This document shows, in pieces, positions 5,430 to 7,922 of a stretch of DNA of 7,922 nucleotides; positions within the stretch are counted from its first letter, which is position 1, and every line of letters starts with the position of its first letter. The stretch is from Nitrospira sp. (GTDB lineage: Bacteria > Nitrospirota > Nitrospiria > Nitrospirales > Nitrospiraceae). The stretch is taken from assembly GCA_005116795.1 (NCBI GenBank), contig SWDL01000399.1, forward strand, positions 82,944 through 90,865, written 5' to 3'. The translations under genes were made by a program, and so were the position numbers. The notes beneath the pieces were generated by a model. That model searched no databases. It was not told where the DNA came from and worked only from the letters and a program-made list of their open reading frames with translations.

Positions 5430-5458
5430 TTGCGGGCTAGGGGGTGATCCAGTATAGT
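5430..5458 (+). promoter_or_regulatory. Candidate promoter for metH
   Basis: TATAGT (5453-5458, 5/6) lies 17 bp downstream of TTGCGG (5430-5435, 3/6). Transcription would start near 5465, giving a leader of about 36 nt to the metH ATG at 5501. That leader is too short for a cobalamin or SAM riboswitch. Confidence 0.45.
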
Positions 5459-5500
5459 GGAATGCTTATGAAGAATCTGGATCACCCGGTGTGAATCCCC

Positions 5501-7922
<2,422 letters not shown>

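Overview
This 7.9 kb, GC-rich window is ordinary bacterial chromosome: ten complete or near-complete small genes on both strands, plus the first two thirds of a cobalamin-dependent methionine synthase gene that runs off the right edge. The gene types suggest an environmental Gram-negative, and Nitrospira or a relative (Nitrospirota) is my best guess. They include an FmdB zinc ribbon, DUF1499, DUF2007, a SUMF1-fold exported protein, a CADD/PqqC-like haem-oxygenase-fold protein and a long MetH with a VTFIQ-type homocysteine domain. The organism is an inference from family flavour; no rRNA, tRNA or marker settles it.

Layout. At the left, a small unknown minus-strand gene (13-273) is divergent from an fmdB-type gene (362-586). 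The fmdB gene has a near-consensus promoter and is followed, with a short overlap, by an exported protein of unknown function (571-1317). A separate promoter appears to serve a lipoprotein gene (1424-2044). This converges on a two-gene minus-strand unit: a haem-oxygenase-like diiron-type protein (2985-3740), then a secreted SUMF1-fold protein (2089-about 2988) whose start codon is unclear. Divergent from that pair, a plus-strand run carries a 94-residue unknown (3810-4094), a DUF1499 gene broken by a G8 tract (4122-4581) and a DUF2007 gene (4578-4817) joined by a GTGA overlap. A membrane-anchored BamE/SmpA-like protein (4823-5239, minus) converges on that run. After a 261-bp intergenic stretch with a candidate promoter comes metH (5501 to the window edge).

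How the genes relate. Most of the small genes look like envelope or accessory proteins (signal peptides, a lipobox, single membrane spans) and do not form an obvious pathway. MetH belongs to methionine and folate one-carbon metabolism. The haem-oxygenase-like protein is the most intriguing gene, because one branch of its superfamily (CADD and relatives) makes the folate precursor p-aminobenzoate. However, the tyrosine sacrificed by CADD does not appear to be present at the equivalent position here. I do not see a mobile element, CRISPR array, RNA gene or defence island, and no clearly new system. The points worth checking are the two eight-base homopolymers in coding sequence, the haem-oxygenase-like/SUMF1 pair, the SUMF1 start and the metH leader.
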